Assembly (NCBI GenBank): GCA_009760885.1
Contig: CM019718.1
Location: 32,535,030-32,599,029 of the forward strand
Direction of reading: 5' to 3'
Length of the DNA stretch: 64,000 bases
Source: Achatina immaculata
Lineage: Eukaryota; Mollusca; Gastropoda; Stylommatophora; Achatinidae
Translations under genes and position numbers: made by a program
Notes under the pieces: generated by a model
The model's database searches: none
What the model saw: the letters and a program-made list of their open reading frames with translations, nothing else
Told to the model about the DNA's origin: nothing
In this document: positions 11,786 to 20,354 of the stretch, one piece after another
How positions within the stretch are numbered: position 1 is the first letter of the stretch
Layout: each line of letters starts with the position of its first letter

Positions 11786-12912
11786 ATTTCAGGCCGGCGC
11801 TGCTGGCGAGATTCTTCAGCTGCTGTATGTAGGGTGAAACTCCTCCCGGCCAATGAAGAAAAATGCAATTAGGGTTGCCGCGCAGCGCCGCCGTGGAAAA
11901 GGTGAAGGAAAGAATTAAGTGAAGTAACCAGTAGTCTCGAGGTCAGGACTACTTAAATCACGGCACCTCTGCTCTAGAGGCTAGCCACGTCCTATATACA
12001 CTCATACTAGGGCATATTGCCTAAACCGGCTTAACCCAGGGGTTAAACTAAGACACTGTTGGCGAGATTCTTCGGCTGCCGCGCGTAAGGTGAAACTCCT
12101 CCCGGCCAATGAAGAAAATGCGAAAATGTGATTAGGCGCTGCTGTGAAAAGGTGATGGAAGTGAAGTTTAAACGGTATGTCCAGTAGTCTCGCGGCGAGA
12201 GCTACTCATACCACGGCACCTCTTCTACTAGAAGCCGGCCACGTCCGATATACACTTATACTGGTGAAATATGCCTAAACCGGCTTAACCCAGGGGTGAA
12301 ACTTGATGACAATTCATGTCACGGTACCTCCGCTCTAGAGGTCGGTCACGTCCTAAATACCCCCATACTGGGATAATACGCCTAAACCGGCTTAACCCAG
12401 GGGTGAAATTTACTAGTGGCGAGGATTCGTCCCCTTGGACAAAAGCTCTGCCCTGGTCACAACTAGGGAGGGTAGCGGCCACGACCACAAAATGCTAAAG
12501 TCGAAGACACTAGACCAGTGCAGTCTAGATAAGCAACCACCTCTCACTCGACGGGGATATATGCGTATCTTAATCACGCTGAGGTTTTCCGGCAAGAAAG
12601 TCCAACGCTGGACTGGATGGGCAACCACCTCTCATCCGGCGGGGATATACTAATATGCAAAACACGTTGAGGTTTTCCGGTGAGAAAGTCTAGATTAAAC
12701 TGGTGTAACGAAAACCACGGTGTCACGCAATCCCGCTTCTGAGACCCACCGAAAATACAGGCTCAAGCCTGAATAAACTCTGAACCTCTTGTGGTCCTCT
12801 CTGGGACCACAGGAGGACCACAGGACCTATCAAGGACCACAGGAGTAAATTCAGTAGGATCATGGGGCGGTCTTGGTGGTAGAAGCGAACGAAGAAGAAG
12901 ATTTCAGGTCGG
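11786..12912 (+). mobile_element. GAA-tailed composite retroelement, copy 1
   Basis: An insertion of about 1.1 kb (11798-12900) bounded by a 12-bp target duplication, ATTTCAGGCCGG (11786-11797) and ATTTCAGGTCGG (12901-12912), one mismatch. Internal structure, in order: a block starting GGCGAGATTCTTC repeated twice (11811, 12061); units of about 100 bp around GCCTAAACCGGCTTAACCCA repeated three times; a block GAGGTTTTCCGG..GAAAGTCCA repeated about twice; a unique 3' part with several GGACCACAGG motifs; and the end GGTAGAAGCGAACGAAGAAG. It encodes no protein. The tail and duplication point to LINE-type target-primed integration in trans. Confidence 0.85.
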
Positions 12913-13232
12913 GACGCCTAAATGTTTCCAAGTGTAAACCCCACCCCCCCCCCCCCCGCCCCGTAATTTCCCGTATTCTCATTATTTTGTTATCGCATCA
13001 TGTTCGGGGGGAAAACCCCATAATTTTGAATATGATCTTAGTGGACATGTTGCTGTTTTAAAGACAATTCACTCTGTAGAGAAATACAAGTAGATTTTAG
13101 ACTGGCATGGACCAGAGAGGGAGAGGGGGGAGAGAAAGAGAGGGAAGGATAGAGAGGGAAAGAGAGAGAAAGATAGAGAGAGAGAGAGAGAGGGAGAGGG
13201 GGAAAGAAAGAGGGGAAGGAGAGAGAGGGAAA
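12913..13232. repeat. C-run and GA-rich purine tract
   Basis: A C-run at about 12946-12958 and an irregular GA/GGGA-rich tract at 13110-13232 that leads directly into the tail of a LINE A copy. Confidence 0.8.
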
Positions 13233-13585
13233 GAGATTGATTGATTGATTGATTGATCTTTATTTCAAAAGGGTTAAGAATTGGGCACGCAGGCCCGTCT
13301 GACATTCTGCCCTTTATCATAACATCTGTCACTCTATTCCAGACATTCTACAAATATGCTGTTCATATAACAAACATAATTAACATTGAAGCTGAGAGAC
13401 ATAAAATAAAATATAACATTTACGTTTCGCTCTTAAACATTCACTCAGTACAGAAGTAACTACATACATTATAAATGACTATCTACTAAACAAAATTTTG
13501 GGGACTATTCAGAAAACAATTAATTGTATTCGGTGTCTGTAAGAGCAGTTTAAGATAACTTTTAAGTTTTATAATTCATGAGAGA
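13233..13585 (-). mobile_element. LINE A 3' end, 5'-truncated
   Basis: On the minus strand this is the last 350 bp of LINE A: the 3' UTR, then AATAAAGATC and an ATCA tail (seen as GATT repeats at 13236-13257). The body is nearly identical to 49320-49640, including AACAAACATAATTAACATTG and CTAAACAAAATTTT, so these two copies are younger than the one at 39.8 kb. Confidence 0.88.
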
Positions 13586-14190
13586 GAAAGATAGAGAGAG
13601 AGAGAGAGGTCAGACTTGCATATGTGTGAGTAAAGTTATAAACCAGCCATACTGACTAAAATTTTTGGGTTAAAATTTAACTTTAACCACCTCAAATCCA
13701 TTCCCTCTCTTGGCTCAAGTGTCCCGTATATCAGAAATGAGGAAATGTGGTCAGTTTATATGAAAGAACGTATTTGTTACAAGGCTTAGTAAAATCGTTT
13801 CTCTGAACTGTCTGACGGTCTCTCACCCGCCCTCCCTTGACACAGCTGTGACATCACAGACTTCAGACTGACAATGAAAACATCAGAAAATCTTCGCGTC
13901 AAAAGATGCAACGGTACATCACTGACATACAACATAACGTAAACAATCATGGCGGACATGCGATTTTCGTCATCAAGATGGCCGCACTCTTTGTACGTTG
14001 CCCAATTATTTGCTTAAACTTATTCTTAAAAGGAGGTTGGCTTTACTTTCTAATGCTCTCTCTTTTTTCTTGCTTCATTTAAGACTAAGAAAAACACTTT
14101 GGTTTATTCTGTTTTCTGTACTTGATATTTGAATGTTTTTGAACTAGATTTGTCCACAGACACTTCCAAAACATTCACAACAAGAGTGCG
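13586..14190. other. No gene recognised
   Basis: About 600 bp with a short GA run (13592-13608) and no supported feature. Confidence 0.4.
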
Positions 14191-14200
14191 AACACATACA

Positions 14201-14234
<34 letters not shown>

Positions 14235-14410
14235 CATACATATATACATACATATGCATACATACATACATACATACATATGCATACATACATATGCATA
14301 CATACATACATATATACATATATACATACATACATACATACATATGCATACATACATATGCATGCATACATACATACATACATAATACATACATGCATGC
14401 ATGCATACAC
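14191..14410. repeat. CATA tetranucleotide array with CATG variants
   Basis: Roughly 220 bp of CATA repeats broken by ATGCATAC and ATATATAC variants. ORFs on both strands through it (Tyr-Met-Cys-Val or Thr-Tyr-Ile-His) are artefacts. Confidence 0.96.
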
Positions 14411-14439
14411 TGTGGTACCGAGTACTAAACATATTCATA

Positions 14440-15215
14440 AGTTATGGTAGTTGTGATATTCTTGGTGATATTACTGTGATATGGTGATATGTTTGGTGAA
14501 AGTACTGTGATAGATGATAATATTCTTGATGATAATACTGTGACAAGTAATGGTGATATTATTGATGATATTATTGATGACAGTACTGTAATAGATAATG
14601 GTGATGTTCTTGATGATACTACTGTTATGGTAACGTTATTGATGACAGTACTGTGAAAGATAATAGTGATGTTATTGATGATAGTTCCGTGACAGATAAC
14701 GGTAATATTCTTGATGATATTACTGTTATAGATGATGGAGATGTATCTGGTGATAGTACTGTGATACATAATTATGTTATTCTTGATGAGAGATATCTGT
14801 GAAAGATAATAGTGATGTTATTGATGATAGTTCCGTGACAGATAATGGTAATATTCTTGATGATATTACTGTGATAGATGATGGAGATGTATCTGGTGAT
14901 AGTACTGTGATACATAATTATGTTATTCTTGATGAGAGATATTGGTGATATTTCTGGCGATAGACAGTTGTGATATTATTGGTGATAATTAATCGTCTGT
15001 GAAGTATAATGATAGCATCCTTGTGATATATAAAGGTAATGTTCCCTTTGACTGAAACTTGTGATATGAGATGGTATATAATGATAGAAGGTGATGATAT
15101 ATAATGATATAAAGTGGTGATATGTAATGATATAATGTGTTGATATATAAAGATAGACGGTGATGATATATAATCTTAGAAGGTGATAATATGTAACGAC
15201 GATAACTGGCTCTGA
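14440..15215. repeat. Complex GATGATATTACTGTGATA repeat
   Basis: Diffuse repeat built from GATGATAnTACTGTGATA-like blocks. It includes a nearly exact tandem duplication of 146 bp: CTGTGAAAGATAATAGTGAT begins at 14651 and again at 14797. The array ends with ATATAATGATA variants. No coding function is seen. Confidence 0.85.
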
Positions 15216-15283
15216 TGATATTCTACAACGTACATGCAGGCTTTGATATCCTTCTTTGTCTGAAAGAAACGTTCACCTATTGC

Positions 15284-15525
15284 GTAAACTAGGAAAAAAA
15301 AAGTAGGAGCATCTTTATTACTTAACGATTACATGCGAACGAAGAAGAAGAAGAAGAAGAGACTTAACGATTACAAAGTTGTGACCTTAATCATATAAAA
15401 AACATACTCTCCTCTCTCTATTTCTTCGTCTTGTATGTTCTTGTATGATTAAGGCTCACGCCGAAACGTCACAACTTTGTAGTTGTTAAGTAATAAAGCT
15501 GCTCCTACATTTTTCCTAGTTTATA
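15284..15525. repeat. Inverted repeat made of Penelope-type ends
   Basis: Left arm 15284-15406 and right arm 15434-15525 are reverse complements (for example TAAACTAGGAAAAA / TTTTTCCTAGTTTA) separated by under 30 bp. The right arm contains GGCTCACGCCGAAAC, typical of Penelope-like element ends and related to sequences at 48446 and 54333. The left arm lacks that block and carries a 29-bp insertion (15333-15361) flanked by a 13-bp duplication. Confidence 0.75.
15320..15374 (+). mobile_element. 29-bp micro-insertion of GAA-tailed element with TSD
   Basis: ACTTAACGATTAC occurs at 15320-15332 and exactly again at 15362-15374. Between them lie only 29 bp: ATGCGAACGAAG plus GAA repeats. GCGAACGAAGAAGAAG is identical to the 3' terminus of the composite element at 12.9 kb. 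The other arm of the surrounding inverted repeat lacks the insertion and serves as the empty site. This is an extreme 5' truncation of a target-primed insertion. Confidence 0.85.
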
Positions 15526-15751
15526 CATTCTGTTATCACAGCTTTACTCACAGCTTTAGTGCAGTGCTTCATGTATGGTTTTATACTAGTAGTTACACGC
15601 TAATTATTGTATGTTACTACGTAGAGCTATTACTCTTCTGCTCCTCTCTTGTTTGTTTTACACATCTCCTTCGTATGTGGCTCGCACTATACTGTACCCT
15701 CTCTTTCATTCTTCGTTTCTTTGTTATATCACTGTATTTTATATCCCAACT

Positions 15752-16029
15752 CTCTCTCTCTCTCTCTCTCTCTCTGAACCTTAAGTGCCCAGGGCACATG
15801 GGGCTTCCGCAAGGGTTTTCCACAAATGCCTGTCCTTCGCCTTTTTTTCTGCTCTTGCCCAGGTGAGCCCTCTATTGCTCAACATCCCTTCTGTTGTTCT
15901 TCTCCATGTCTCTTTTGGTCTACCCTTATGCATGATCGTAAAAGACGACTAAGGAGGGTTCAGCATAGGGCCAGCAACCCTATCTGGTAAAAAAACTATC
16001 ATACTGCTACAGAAACGGAAGCAAGGGAA
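15752..16029 (-). mobile_element. Internally deleted LINE D (SIDE-like), TSD-flanked
   Basis: A 278-bp insertion between direct repeats ATATCCCAACT (15741-15751 and 16030-16040). On the minus strand its first ~100 bp (16029-15929) look like a LINE 5' region (GGGTTGCTGGCCCTATGC). It then joins the LINE D 3' end (15928-15776: AAGGGTAGACCAAAAGAGAC to CACTTAAGGTTCAGAG) and an AG tail. The 3' part matches 62750-62907. The polymerase gene is missing, so the copy depends on helper LINE protein. Confidence 0.75.
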
Positions 16030-16104
16030 ATATCCCAACTATGTGTGCTATTTTCATACCAAAACATATACATACATACATACGGAGCGGGGTGGGGCGG
16101 GGCG

Positions 16105-16230
16105 GGGGTCTTAACAGCATTGTGGGTCCTGGGTAAAGCTGTGCACTGGGGCCCCCGCCTACTCATGACAATGTTTGAATCACGGGGCCCCTGGACAATT
16201 GCTAGTGTGCCCGTGTGTTAAGACGGTGCT
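16105..16230. mobile_element. Non-autonomous DNA transposon (TCTTAAC-end MITE), copy 1
   Basis: The ends GTCTTAACAGCATTGTGGG (from 16109) and GTTAAGACGGTGCTG (to 16230) are imperfect inverted repeats. The interior has paired GGGGCCCCTGG-type blocks. A second member with better ends is at 43590-43767. The ends resemble hAT-type elements; class assignment is tentative. Confidence 0.6.
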
Positions 16231-17005
16231 GCATACACACACTCACACAAGCATACACACACTCTCTTACTCACTGACACATACACACAGATAAACAAAC
16301 ACGCTACGTACTAAAAACCGCTCTATAATAAATACATTAAAAAAAAAAACAGCCACCTATCCCAGCATTCCTCTCTCTTCCTCCACAACAGCGCCCTCTG
16401 TTCTCGGGGTCAACTCGGTTCACGGAGTCTGGCTAAACGATTCATTCAACACAGCACTTCTTGTTTATTATCCCACTTCAAACATAGGTCTTGTTTATTA
16501 TCCGACTCACAAACATCTTATCCATCAAGACGTTGGGGATTTCGAAATTCTTCTACTAATTTTAACTCTGTACTTGTAGATATTTGCTGTTACAACGAGC
16601 AGGCGTGGGTGAAACTCTATCAACAAATGGCGGGCTATTTTTGTGTTGTGGTATCCCAAACTTCAAACTGTGTGTGAATATTTCACTGAAGCAAAGATGA
16701 TTGTGTCATGGGGAAGGCGTTGTTATCAGAACAAGCGAGAAATAGATGGCCAAGATCCTGTTATGAACATCATCTTTTCACTATGCTTTTAGTAGCAAAC
16801 TTCTTCGATTTTGTTTTTGTTTTTGTTTTTTTTTTAGTTTTTATACGCGATGTGTTGAAGTATGCCAGCATAACCCACTCATCATCCAACTTCTCTGTTC
16901 TTCAAGGGTCTCATGAGGAGTAATGCAGAGGACACGGATCTACATTTCAGAGAAGGTCAAATAATGAGAATACAATTTAAAAAAAAAAAAAATTCTTTAT
17001 GCACT
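16231..17005. other. No gene recognised
   Basis: ACAC-rich short repeat (about 16238-16310) then AT-rich sequence. The ORF at 16708-16923 has no recognisable domain. Confidence 0.4.
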
Positions 17006-17009
17006 GATC

Positions 17010-17285
17010 TAGGCCAGAGGTATCCAATTAGTGGCCAGAGGGCTGCATCCGGCCCGCGAGGTTATTATGGAAATATAATTTATCTGATTGAAACCAAAAC
17101 ATCTTTGAAATGTATAAGAAAACAATTTTTTTTAAAGACTTGAATAAAATAAAAATCACTTCATAACTGTCACTTATTCTTATTTTTATGTGAGTTAGCA
17201 AAAACTGGTTAGCAAAAAGTAGTTGATTTATATGTGGCCCGCTGGTCGGATTTCCTCTTACATTTATGACCCTTGAGGTCACATC
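17010..17285. mobile_element. hAT-like MITE fragment
   Basis: Begins with GGCCAGAGGTATCCAATTAG and contains CATCCGGCCCGCGAGG and later TGTGGCCCGCTGGTCGG. These are typical of short non-autonomous hAT relatives whose ends read CAGnGGTnTCCAA. The right end is not clear. Confidence 0.5.
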
Positions 17286-17547
17286 AGGTCTAGGGAAAGA
17301 TTTCTCGACGGGAAATGTACGGCTACTATTCGGGGCAGAGGAGAGACGCCCAATTTCTGGCTAATCTGTAAGGATACGTAAATAACTGGGTTTTTTTTCC
17401 TATAGGACAGTGGCTCTGAAACCAAAATTTATGTTACTAGTGCACCAACCAGTGCACCAACCAATGCACTGGCCGGCCCTCACGGAGTCACCTTTTTTTT
17501 AACATAACTCTGTTATATATATATAATTCTGAGTACTGAAACCGGGG
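17286..17547. other. No gene recognised
   Basis: Short repeats of ACCAGTGCACCA near 17450 and a TA run near 17513. Nothing further is supported. Confidence 0.4.
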
Positions 17548-17812
17548 TCCTGATACTGACAAGGGCATTTAACGTGGCCCTGACAAGGGCATTTAACGTG
17601 GCCCTGACAAGGGCATTTAACGTGGCCCTGACAAGGGCATTTAACGTGGCCCTGACAAGGGCATTTAACGTGGCCCTGACAAGGGCATTTAGACGTGACG
17701 CTGACAAGGGCATTTAGACGTGACGCTGACAAGGGCATTTAGACGTGTCGCCGACAATGACATTTAGATGTGGCGCTGACAAGGGCATTTGGACGTGACG
17801 CTGAGTGCAGAT
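17548..17812. repeat. 24-bp minisatellite, about 11 copies
   Basis: Unit CTGACAAGGGCATTTAACGT plus GGCC. The last copies change to TTTAGACGTGACG. ORFs through it on the minus strand are repeat artefacts. Confidence 0.95.
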
Positions 17813-17930
17813 TCTAAATAGAAGAGTGATCAAAGTTTCACTCATCAGCCACTCAACAGCCACTCAACAGCTGAAGATTAGATAGCATCTCTATTTTTCA
17901 GAAATTATTAAGAAGCGTCGTTCATGGAAG

Positions 17931-17973
<43 letters not shown>
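17931..17973. repeat. CT dinucleotide microsatellite
   Basis: Uninterrupted CT run followed by CCCCC. Confidence 0.97.
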
Positions 17974-17975
<2 letters not shown>

Positions 17976-18189
17976 CCAGGAAGATAACAGATAACAACCA
18001 AAGTTTACTCGACCTGTCAGATGCCGCCTTGGAATGTCACTTGACGAACCCGAGGAAAGTGCAGCTTGATATAGTTCCGAGACCCGCCAACCCCCACAAC
18101 CCGCAACCCCCGACCCCCTCTTTTGCTTTATGTCTCTTCTATATCCCGCACTAGGGGAGGGGGGGGGGTTGAACACGCTGTCTGATTTG

Positions 18190-18665
18190 GCAATCAGCGG
18201 CCCATAGCTGACATGCTAGCGTCAGGGTTGGCGAACCCCTCTCCCCCAACTCTCCGTTGGTGCCCCCAGTACCAGGCCTTGCGAGGCTAAAATGGCCATA
18301 GCTCCCCCCCCCCCCCACGGTGGTGGAGTCTGCTAAAGAAGTATTGCACGCCCCCTGCTTTTTACTGGAACTAAAGGTGTGAAAAAAAAATAGCCACCGT
18401 TTTCCTCTCCCAAATCGAACTCATATTAAGCTTCAACATCTTCACTGCGCCGGCTCCTCTCAGGCAAAGGACCGAGCTAGACTGGAGAAATTATGTGGAA
18501 ATTGGAAATGCTGAAAACCACAGACGAACTGTCGCATATGGGAGAGAAATTGGTGCCGATGTCTGAACCAACGACAGCGAAGAAGTAGAAGACCTGCTCG
18601 TAGCTACGGTGAGATTGAAGAAGAAGAAGAAGAAGAAGAAGAAAGAAAGAAGGAAGGAAGGAAGG
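18190..18665 (+). mobile_element. SINE-like element with GAA tail
   Basis: Contains GCTAGCGTCAGGGTTGGCGAAC (18217-18238) and GGTGGAGTCTGCTAAAGAAG (18322-18341), both shared with 34428-34735. It ends in a GAA array (18617-18640) that grades into GAAG repeats. This may be two adjacent insertions. No A or B box was confirmed. Confidence 0.5.
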
Positions 18666-19412
18666 AACACTGACCTCAAATCAGCTGGTCTTTCAAGACC
18701 TATTTTCGTTTGCATTGTCCCATTCTGAAATACAGAAGCACAGAAGCATTTGCTTGGGCGTATGTGTAGCACAGCAGGTAGAAAACTGTCATCTTGAGAG
18801 AAACAACTATACAATCCCATAGAACATAAGAGAGATATACCCCTTCCTCTGGCAATAGTGAACTTTGACATGTCCACTCATCGTTACGGGATATTTGTTA
18901 CGTGTTTATTTGTCCTTCACTGGCAGTTACGCGGAGGTACGTCTCGCCCTGCATACAGGTAATTCTCCGATTCACTAATTGTGTCCCACAGCCATTTTTT
19001 ACAGTTGGGTTGATAAGACAGCCGCTATAACTAATCCTCAGTTTATTGCCACGCAAGAGAAACAACTCGTTATTAACTGCTCTACACCGTTCTTTAAGAC
19101 AAGAGGAGGAGTGCGAAAGCGGGATATCTCGACAGACTGACCAAGTGGCACTGAGAAAAAGATTTTAAACTGACAGGAGACACCACGAGTTGCACTGGAC
19201 GGGAAAACGTAACAGCCAAAGCTATCCGCTTCTTTCTTTCTTTGTGTCTGCTTCCTACACAATGCATTTGCATCCATCCTCGCATCTTCACATCCTCGCA
19301 TCCACGCATCTTCGCATCCACACATCCACACAACCACACACATGCAGACACACAGACATCCACATTTTTGAAGCGACCAATCATATTTGATCACTTTAAT
19401 CTCTCTTTTCAG
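18666..19412. other. Sequence upstream of the bZIP gene
   Basis: Holds CATCCTCGCATC/CACACACATCC-type repeats (19270-19370). The last 15 bases, ATCTCTCTTTTCAG, form a good polypyrimidine tract and AG acceptor for the exon at 19413. That implies at least one more exon upstream, probably 5' UTR, which I could not locate. Confidence 0.5.
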
Positions 19413-19661
19413 GAAGCAGGTCAGCAGGAGGGGGACGACCTAAACCAGGCTCAGCCTCACGTCATGACGTCATCATCGCTGCCATCAAAGTCGGAAGAAG
19501 AAGAAGAGCGACGAGCAAAGAGCGGCAGAAGCAGCAACAAGGACCCAAAGGACTTTCAGGCAGTTTTAAAGGAGGAGCTTAGGCTGTCAATCATAGCGAA
19601 GAGACACGCCCGTGGGGAGAAGCAGATCAAAATAGAATACGAGGAACCGAAACAGATGGAG
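19413..19661 (+). CDS. ATF3/JDP2-like bZIP factor, exon 1 (N-terminal)
   Basis: First visible coding exon (83 codons, phase 0 at both ends) of a bZIP transcription factor that would act in the nucleus. The acceptor is TCTCTTTTCAG|GAA; the donor is GAG|GTCAGT, weaker than consensus. The protein has an acidic Glu run, then a segment with KEELRLSI, which recalls the KEELR stretch upstream of the basic region in vertebrate ATF3, then IKIE, a possible SUMO-acceptor motif. The only in-frame ATG is at 19464, leaving 66 residues in this exon. Translation may start there, or in an unseen upstream exon. It joins in frame to 20247. Confidence 0.82.
19464..19472 (+). promoter_or_regulatory. CRE/ATF palindrome overlapping putative start codon
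   Basis: TGACGTCA (19465-19472) is a perfect CRE, the site bound by ATF/CREB-type bZIP dimers. It overlaps the ATG at 19464 by two bases. In this gene it could be an autoregulatory site, but it could also be chance or codon-driven; binding is inferred. Confidence 0.4.
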
Positions 19662-19879
19662 GTCAGTGGTTGGATGTTACACTCAAACGATGTGTTACCC
19701 TCATACTGTGTTATGTTACTCTCAGATGATGTTATGTTTGTAACTGTAATAAACTGTTTTATAAAATATGTGTCTTCACATTTTCGATCTTCAGAGGTCA
19801 CTTCTTTGGTGGCGAATGGTAGTTTCATCATCATCATCATCATCATCATCATCCGATATGTTTTTTGTCCCCCCCCCCC

Positions 19880-20246
19880 CTTCCACTTGTAGTTTCTACA
19901 TCCGGTATGTTCTTGTCGCCAGCTATAGTTTCTACATCCTGTATGTTCTTGTCTCTAGCTATAGTTTCTACATCCGGTATGTTCTTGTCCCTAGCTATAG
20001 TTTCTACATCCGATATGTTCTTGTCCATAGCTATAGTTTCTACATCCGGTATGTTCTTGTCGCCAGCTATAGTTTCTACATCCGGTATGTTCTTGTCCAT
20101 AGTTATAGTTTCTACATCCGGTATGTTCTTGTCCCTAGCTATAGTTTCTACATCCGATATGTTCTTGTCCCTAGCTATAGTTTCTACATCCGGTATGTTC
20201 TTGTCCCTAGCTATAGTTTCTACATCCGGCATGTTCTTGTCCTCAG
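19880..20246 (+). repeat. 36-bp intronic minisatellite of splice-acceptor copies
   Basis: ATGTTCTTGT recurs every 36 bp at 19907, 19943, 19979, 20015, 20051, 20087, 20123, 20159, 20195 and 20231: ten units without an indel. Each unit has a pyrimidine tract and an AG (TTCTTGTCCCTAG, ..CGCCAG, ..CATAG). The tenth unit (TTCTTGTCCTCAG) is the real acceptor of the basic-region exon at 20247. The repeat fills most of intron 1. A (CAT) run (19827-19853) and a C-run precede it. Confidence 0.95.
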
Positions 20247-20354
20247 CTAACCCCGGCAGAACTGGAGAAGAAAGAACGAAGGCGAGAGCAGAACAGACGA
20301 GCAGCTCAGAGGTGCCGAAACAAAAAACGAATGAGCCAGAAAAATGTCGCTCAG
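20247..20354 (+). CDS. ATF3/JDP2/Fos-like bZIP factor, exon 2 (basic region)
   Basis: A 108-bp exon (36 codons, phase 0/0) with acceptor TGTCCTCAG|CTA and donor CAG|GTAACT. It encodes LTPAELEKKE then RRREQNRRAAQRCRNKKR. This matches the bZIP DNA-contact signature N-x-x-A-A-x-x-C-R with flanking Arg/Lys, the region that binds AP-1/CRE half-sites. Nine residues after the CR comes Val34, the first zipper position, as spaced in Jun, Fos and ATF3. From memory, an exon of about this size for the basic region is also found in fos-type genes. It was found by reading frame and splice sites because no ATG-initiated ORF shows it in the correct frame. Confidence 0.92.

Noticed and set aside
15483..15866. 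127-codon + strand ORF, hydrophobic
   Set aside because: It overlaps the Penelope end, a CT repeat and the antisense of LINE D, so it is composite noise.
19242..19412. Upstream in-frame extension of bZIP exon 1 back to an ATG at 19242
   Set aside because: The extension is a His/Pro/Thr low-complexity repeat, and a strong acceptor (polypyrimidine tract plus CAG) lies at 19412, so it is more likely intron or flank.
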